Below, one piece after another: positions 4,264-7,876 of a stretch of DNA of 7,876 nt. The DNA lies in the NCBI GenBank assembly GCA_947383645.1, contig CANDEH010000104.1, positions 1 through 7,876 of the forward strand, given 5' to 3'. The stretch comes from an uncultured Clostridia bacterium. Lineage in GTDB: Bacteria > Bacillota > Clostridia > Oscillospirales > Oscillospiraceae. How positions within the stretch are numbered: the first letter of the stretch is position 1; every line of letters starts with the position of its first letter. The translations under genes and the position numbers were made by a program. Below the pieces are notes generated by a model. The model was not told the origin of the DNA, did not search any database, and saw only the letters and a list, made by a program, of their open reading frames with translations.

Positions 4264-5187
4264 ATGAGATTCTGGTCAACACGACAAAAGTCCTCCGTCA
4301 TTCTCCGCAGCGCGGGAAGCGCTCTTCTGGCCTCGCTGCTCTGTTTGCAGCTGGCGGGCACGCCGGCGGACCGGGCCGGCACGGGTGCGATCACTCCGGG
4401 GGGCATGCCCCCCTGGGAGAGCTACCCCCTGGTGGCCCACGCGGTGGGGTCCGTGGACGAGTACGTCTGCGTCCCCTCCCTGGAGTCCTTCCTGGACAAC
4501 TACCGCCGGGGCTACCGGGTCTTCGAGTGCGATCTCATCGAGACCGCCGACGGCCATCTGGTCCTCCGCCACGACTGGTCCGCGGGGATGCAGGCGGGGA
4601 TCGACGAGCAGCACGTCCCCACTCTTTCGGCCTTTCGGGCCGCCCCCCTCTACGGGCGGTACACCCCCCTCGCCTTCGCCGACCTCCTGACGCTGATGGA
4701 GACCTACCCCGACGTCTACATCATCACCGACAGCAAGGGCACCCGGGCGGATCTGGTGCAGAAGGAGTTCCTGGCCATTCTCACCGAGGCGGAGGAGCGG
4801 GGCTCCACGGCGCTTCTGGAGCGGTTCATTGTCCAGCTCTACTCCCCGGAGATGTATGAGACTGTCCACGATATCTACCCCTTCCAGAACTATATCCTCA
4901 CCCTCTATCAGACGGAGTTCGCCGGGGAGGCGGAGCAGTTTGAGACCTACGCCAAGGCCTGCTCCCTCCTGGGCATCCACACCATCACCATGTGGCACTA
5001 CCTCTATGACGAGGCGTTTCTGCCCATCATGGAGCGCTATCACATACAAGTCTACGTCCACACTGTCAACGACAGCGCGGCTGCGGCCTCGCTGCTGCGC
5101 CGGGGGGTATCCGGCGTCTACAGCGACCGCATCGACCCTGCCGCCCTCGGCGGCTTCCCAACGGAAAAGGAGGGCTCCCTTTTATGA
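4264..5187 (+). CDS. exported or anchored glycerophosphodiester phosphodiesterase-like protein
   Basis: Members of this TIM-barrel family hydrolyse glycerophosphodiesters to glycerol 3-phosphate and an alcohol, or related phosphodiesters. The product has 307 residues. A basic N-terminus and a hydrophobic stretch at about 13-34 form a signal peptide or membrane anchor, so the enzyme should face outward. The catalytic domain opens with LVAHAVG (57-62), followed by LESF (73-76), FECDLIETADG (87-97) and HD (103-104), giving H59, E88, D90 and H103. The C-terminal VHTVND and GVSGVYSDRID (265-291) are typical. The usual HR pair is HA here, and the later metal-ligand Glu strand reads IITDSKG (153-159) with D156, so this is a divergent subfamily and substrate is uncertain. 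The frame is open back to 3913, but the promoter at 4204 favours the ATG at 4264; its ribosome binding site is weak. The Nudix gene overlaps its stop. Confidence 0.88.
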   Translation: MRFWSTRQKSSVILRSAGSALLASLLCLQLAGTPADRAGTGAITPGGMPPWESYPLVAHAVGSVDEYVCVPSLESFLDNYRRGYRVFECDLIETADGHLVLRHDWSAGMQAGIDEQHVPTLSAFRAAPLYGRYTPLAFADLLTLMETYPDVYIITDSKGTRADLVQKEFLAILTEAEERGSTALLERFIVQLYSPEMYETVHDIYPFQNYILTLYQTEFAGEAEQFETYAKACSLLGIHTITMWHYLYDEAFLPIMERYHIQVYVHTVNDSAAAASLLRRGVSGVYSDRIDPAALGGFPTEKEGSLL

Positions 5188-5720
5188 CACTCTACGAAAA
5201 GACTCTGCGCAGCGAGACGCTGTTCACCGGCCACATCATCAAGGTGCGCCTTGACACCGTGCAGCTGCCCAACGGCAAAACCGCCACCAGAGAGGTGGTC
5301 AACCACCCCGGCGGCGTGGGCATCCTGGCCCTGGACGAGAAGAACAACGTCCTCACCGTCAACCAGTACCGCTACGTCTACGGCCAGACCCTCCTGGAGA
5401 TCCCCGCCGGCAAGCTGGAGCCCGGCGAGGACCCCTACGCCGCCGCCCTGCGGGAGCTGAAGGAGGAGACCGGCGCCACCACGGACAAGCTGGTCTCCCT
5501 GGGCGAGATCTTCCCCACCCCCGGCTTTTGCAGCGAGATCATCCGTCTCTACCTGGCCCGGAACCTGACCTTCGGGGAGATGGCCCCCGACGAGGACGAA
5601 TTTTTAGAGGTGCAGCGGGTCCCCTTCTCCGTGATGGTGGACAGGGTGCTCCAGGGCGAGATCAGCGACGCCAAGACCTGCGTCGCCATTTTGAAGGCCA
5701 AGCTGCTGCTGGGCCTGTAA
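5184..5720 (+). CDS. Nudix hydrolase, ADP-ribose pyrophosphatase type (NudF-like)
   Basis: The 178-residue product fits the ADP-ribose pyrophosphatase branch of Nudix enzymes, which cleave ADP-ribose to AMP and ribose 5-phosphate in the cytoplasm with Mg2+ or Mn2+. The complete Nudix box runs from G76 to A98: G76, E82, then R90, E91, E94, E95 and G97 are all in place. The preceding VVNHPGGVGILAL and VNQYRY segments (38-50, 59-64) and the EIPAGKLEPGE lead-in (72-82) are typical of the NudF subgroup, as is PTPGFCSE at 111-118. The ATG overlaps the stop of the phosphodiesterase gene as ATGA, with AAGGAGG about eleven bases upstream, so the two are co-transcribed and coupled. Both act on phosphodiester or pyrophosphate bonds, which may be a shared salvage role or coincidence. 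The symbol nudF is plausible, but substrate specificity cannot be proven from sequence. Confidence 0.95.
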   Translation: MTLYEKTLRSETLFTGHIIKVRLDTVQLPNGKTATREVVNHPGGVGILALDEKNNVLTVNQYRYVYGQTLLEIPAGKLEPGEDPYAAALRELKEETGATTDKLVSLGEIFPTPGFCSEIIRLYLARNLTFGEMAPDEDEFLEVQRVPFSVMVDRVLQGEISDAKTCVAILKAKLLLGL

Positions 5721-5738
5721 TGCAGCAGAGGGGTAGGA

Positions 5739-5882
5739 GTGGGGCGTATTGTCGAAGCTGCTTTATATGGATTTATCGGAAAGTTCTTCTTCTATTTTGT
5801 AATAGTGCCCATGGGCATAATATTTTTAGGGCATGTAATTTACATTATACTGGAGATCATTAAGGAAGCAGGAAAAAAGTAG
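5739..5882 (+). CDS. probable small membrane peptide, 47 residues
   Basis: In the gap between the Nudix and regulator genes, a frame starting at GTG 5739 encodes 47 residues. It has a short amphipathic start (GRIVEAALYGF), a long hydrophobic segment at about 17-41 (FFFYFVIVPMGIIFLG, then HVIYIILEII) and a charged end, KEAGKK. GAGGGG lies five bases before the GTG. The composition looks like one long or two short membrane helices. Against it: GC at third codon positions is about 40%, far below its neighbours; the start is GTG; and no homologue is recognised. It lies in the same frame as the Nudix gene, with that stop codon and six sense codons between. It ends 18 bp before the regulator ATG, so it could be co-transcribed with it. 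It may still be a chance frame in AT-rich regulatory DNA. Confidence 0.45.
   Translation: MGRIVEAALYGFIGKFFFYFVIVPMGIIFLGHVIYIILEIIKEAGKK
5846..5851 (+). promoter_or_regulatory. possible -10 element for the two-component genes
   Basis: TATACT lies about 50 bases before the regulator ATG in an AT-rich stretch (roughly 5760-5900), unlike the GC-rich surroundings. The matching -35 region (TTTTTA at 17 bp) is poor, so activator dependence or a different start is possible. The assignment is tentative. Confidence 0.3.
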
Positions 5883-5900
5883 AAAATATAAGGAGAACCC

Positions 5901-6605
5901 ATGGAGCAGAAAAAGCGTATCCTGATTGTGGAGGATGAGAAGAACATTGTGGACATCCTCCGCTTCAACCTCCAGCGGGAGGGCTACGACACGGCGGAGG
6001 CCTACGACGGCGAGGCCGGGCTCACTCTGGCGGGCTCGGAGCGCCCGGACCTGATCCTCCTGGACCTGATGCTCCCCAAGCTGGACGGTTTCGAGGTCTG
6101 CCGCCGGCTGCGGGAGAGCGGGGACAACGTGCCCGTCATCATCCTCACCGCCCGGGAGGAGGAGGGGGACAAGGTGAAGGGTCTGGAAACCGGCGCTGAC
6201 GACTATATCACCAAGCCCTTCTCCATGCGGGAGCTGATGGCCCGGGTAAAGGCCAACCTCCGCCGCACCGAGATGCGCATGGACGGCGGCGGCGGCATCA
6301 TGGACACCGGCTCCGGCCTTGTGGTCAACACGGACACCTACCAGGTGACCAAGGAGGGCCGGGCGGTGGATCTTACCCAGCGGGAGTACGAGCTTTTGAC
6401 CTTCCTGGCCAGCCACCCGGGAAAGGTCTACAGCCGGATCGACCTGATGGAGCAGGTCTGGAACTACGGCTACGTGGGCGACGACGTGCGCACCGTGGAC
6501 GTGACGGTCCGCCGCCTCCGGGAAAAGATCGAGGACGACCCGGCCAACCCGGCCTACATCCTCACCCGCAGAGGCGTGGGGTACTACTTCTCTGCGGGCC
6601 AGTGA
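5901..6605 (+). CDS. walR: OmpR/PhoB-family response regulator, WalR-like
   Basis: This 234-residue two-domain regulator is phosphorylated by its partner kinase and binds DNA. The receiver domain (about 5-122) has the acidic pocket E11/D12, the phosphoacceptor D55 in LILLDLMLP, T83 in ILTARE and K105 in ITKPF. The winged-helix domain (about 138-231) has TQREYELLTFLASHPGKV and the recognition segment VRTVDVTVRRLREKIEDD (196-213), ending in TRRGVGYYF. The receiver start, the ADDYITKPFS segment and the C-terminus closely resemble WalR (YycF) of Firmicutes, which controls cell-wall hydrolase genes; PhoP/PhoB-type phosphate regulators are the main alternative. AAGGAG five bases before the ATG supports the start. 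The kinase follows, but 156 bp away, separated by an inverted-repeat element, where such pairs usually overlap or nearly touch. Confidence 0.95.
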   Translation: MEQKKRILIVEDEKNIVDILRFNLQREGYDTAEAYDGEAGLTLAGSERPDLILLDLMLPKLDGFEVCRRLRESGDNVPVIILTAREEEGDKVKGLETGADDYITKPFSMRELMARVKANLRRTEMRMDGGGGIMDTGSGLVVNTDTYQVTKEGRAVDLTQREYELLTFLASHPGKVYSRIDLMEQVWNYGYVGDDVRTVDVTVRRLREKIEDDPANPAYILTRRGVGYYFSAGQ

Positions 6606-6615
6606 GCCGAATATA

Positions 6616-6735
6616 AATTAGGAATTAGGAGTTAGGAATTAGGAATAAACGTGTCCAGCTGACGCTGGACGATTTGAAATTCATTCGCCGCAGGCGAATT
6701 CCACAATTCCTAATTCCTCATTCCTAATTCCTACT
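6616..6735. mobile_element. MITE-like inverted-repeat element between regulator and kinase genes
   Basis: Outer arms of 28 bp (6619-6646 and 6706-6733) are complementary with two mismatches. Each arm is built from degenerate seven-base units of the form TTAGGAA on the left and TTCCTAA on the right. Inside lie two further perfect 7-bp hairpins: GTCCAGC/GCTGGAC (6653-6670) and ATTCGCC/GGCGAAT (6683-6699). There is no coding capacity. The AT-rich arms contrast with the surrounding genes. Size, long terminal inverted repeats and lack of genes fit a non-autonomous miniature element or an intergenic repeat family. No clear target-site duplication is visible, so transposition is inferred. The transcript would fold into a long stem in the spacer of the two-component operon. 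Confidence 0.65.
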
Positions 6736-6761
6736 TATTAAAAAAGGGGGGTGCTCCCGTC

Positions 6762-7876
6762 GTGTTTCGATCTCTGCATATGAAGCTGGTGCTGATTATG
6801 CTGCTGCTGATTACCTCGCTGATGACGATTGTCGGGGCCTTCCTCATGACCAGTATTACCGGCTTCTATATTGACCAGTTCTATGCGCAGATGAGCAGTA
6901 CCTTCGGCAATGACAGGGCCTCCTTCTATCAGGCCCTGCGCAGTGAGGCCGCCGGGGAGGACGGGCTGGACAGGGTCCGGGCGATGCTGGAGGCCAATGC
7001 CGGGGCGCTGGGGATTGACTCCAGGAGCCGGAACTACTATATACTGGACGGGAACAGCGGCGCGGTGCTCACCGGCTCCGACGAGGAAGGGGCCGCTCAG
7101 CTCCTCCAGACCGCCAACCTCATGGCCGCCCGGAACGGGGAGGTGGGGGACGACAGCGACATCACCGCCAACTATATGGACTTCGCCATCCCCATCAAGG
7201 GGGAGGGCAACTTTTTTATCATCTACATCTACGACAACCGGGACACCGTCAGCGATCTGAACGCCCAGCTCTTTATGATTATCGTTCAGGCGCTGCTGGT
7301 GGGCCTTCTCATCTCCGTGCTTCTCAGCTTCCTTCTGAGCAAGACCATGACCACCCCCATTGAGAAGCTCACCGAGGGGGCCGAGCGGGTGGCCGCCGGG
7401 GACTTCTCCAGCGCCATCGCCGTGGAGTCCTCCGACGAGATCGGCGTGCTCACCACCACCTTCAACGACATGGCCGCCGTGCTGGAGGAGACCCTGGCCG
7501 CGGTGGAGACCGAGCGCAACAAGCTGGACACCCTCTTTCTCCACATGACCGACGGCGTGGTGGCCTTCGCCGCCGACGGCGCCATCGTCCACTGCAACCC
7601 CGCCGCCTCCGCCATGCTGGAGAGCGCCGTGGAGGTGATGGACTACGACAGCCTCTTCGCCGGCCTCTACCCCCTCAGCGAGCTCTGCGCCCTCCGCCGG
7701 CCGGACTTCAAGGCCGCGGAGATGAACATCCACGAGAAGTATATCGAGATCTACTTCGCCCCCTTCGACCAGGACAGCGGACGGGGCGTTATGGCGGTGC
7801 TCCACGACGTCACCGCCCAGCGGAAGAACGAGGAGATGCGCAAGGAGTTCGTGGCCAACGTCTCCCACGAGCTGCG
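6762..7876 (+). CDS. sensor histidine kinase with HAMP and PAS domains, WalK/PhoR-like (cut by window end)
   Basis: The visible 371 residues are the sensor half of a membrane histidine kinase, the expected partner of the WalR-like regulator. A first membrane helix at about 8-30 (LVLIMLLLITSLMTIVGAF) and a second at about 168-192 flank an extracytoplasmic sensing domain of roughly 137 residues. A HAMP domain follows (about 193-245, with TTPIEKLTEGAERVAAGDF), then a PAS domain (about 252-350, with DGVVAFAADGAIVHCNPAA and VLHDVTAQ). The start of the HisKA domain, KEFVANVSHEL, gives phospho-accepting H369, and the sequence stops there. The GTG at 6762 has a GGGGGGTG site about ten bases upstream; an ATG six codons later is possible. 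TM-sensor-TM-HAMP-PAS-HisKA fits both WalK and PhoR. The dimerisation remainder and ATP-binding domain lie beyond the window. Confidence 0.95.
   Translation, partial: MFRSLHMKLVLIMLLLITSLMTIVGAFLMTSITGFYIDQFYAQMSSTFGNDRASFYQALRSEAAGEDGLDRVRAMLEANAGALGIDSRSRNYYILDGNSGAVLTGSDEEGAAQLLQTANLMAARNGEVGDDSDITANYMDFAIPIKGEGNFFIIYIYDNRDTVSDLNAQLFMIIVQALLVGLLISVLLSFLLSKTMTTPIEKLTEGAERVAAGDFSSAIAVESSDEIGVLTTTFNDMAAVLEETLAAVETERNKLDTLFLHMTDGVVAFAADGAIVHCNPAASAMLESAVEVMDYDSLFAGLYPLSELCALRRPDFKAAEMNIHEKYIEIYFAPFDQDSGRGVMAVLHDVTAQRKNEEMRKEFVANVSHEL

Noticed and set aside
6738..7868. Long minus-strand frame opposite the histidine kinase
   Set aside because: It is a His/Gly/Val-rich mirror of GC-biased codons in the kinase gene, with no domain; the plus-strand kinase has clear TM, HAMP, PAS and H-box segments.

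Overview
The window looks like chromosomal DNA of a high-GC member of the Clostridia, most likely Oscillospiraceae (the Oscillibacter/Flavonifractor type). The basis is GC-rich third codon positions, purine-rich Shine-Dalgarno sites, GTG starts, strong TTGCAA/TATACT-type sigma-A promoters, a tRNA with encoded CCA, and a WalR-like regulator followed by a WalK/PhoR-like sensor kinase. This assignment is an inference from composition and protein resemblance.

Layout. Positions 1-3330 run leftward: tRNA-Pro(CGG) with its own promoter and two tandem terminator hairpins, then hflX (ribosome-splitting GTPase), a GNAT acetyltransferase and a YigZ/IMPACT protein. The last three are joined by two successive GTGA stop/start overlaps. 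A small helical protein of unknown function ends this strand. Positions 3362-3491 are a divergent intergenic region with one perfect 13-bp inverted repeat. From 3492 everything runs rightward: rpmE (zinc-type ribosomal protein L31), then about 340 bp packed with perfect hairpins and a direct repeat bounded by two copies of one terminator stem. A secreted or anchored glycerophosphodiesterase-like protein follows, overlapped by ATGA with a Nudix ADP-ribose pyrophosphatase. Next come a probable 47-residue membrane peptide, a WalR-like response regulator, and a sensor histidine kinase cut by the window end just after its H-box histidine. A 118-bp inverted-repeat element resembling a MITE lies between regulator and kinase.

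How the parts relate. hflX, the tRNA and rpmE are translation functions grouped around one divergent promoter region. The phosphodiesterase/Nudix pair may be a small scavenging or housekeeping-hydrolase operon. The regulator and kinase form a standard two-component pair of the envelope-homeostasis or phosphate-sensing type.

No defence island, phage, CRISPR or biosynthetic cluster is visible. The least ordinary parts are non-coding: the hairpin array after rpmE and the inverted-repeat element inside the two-component locus. The small hydrophobic reading frame directly behind the Nudix gene also deserves a look.
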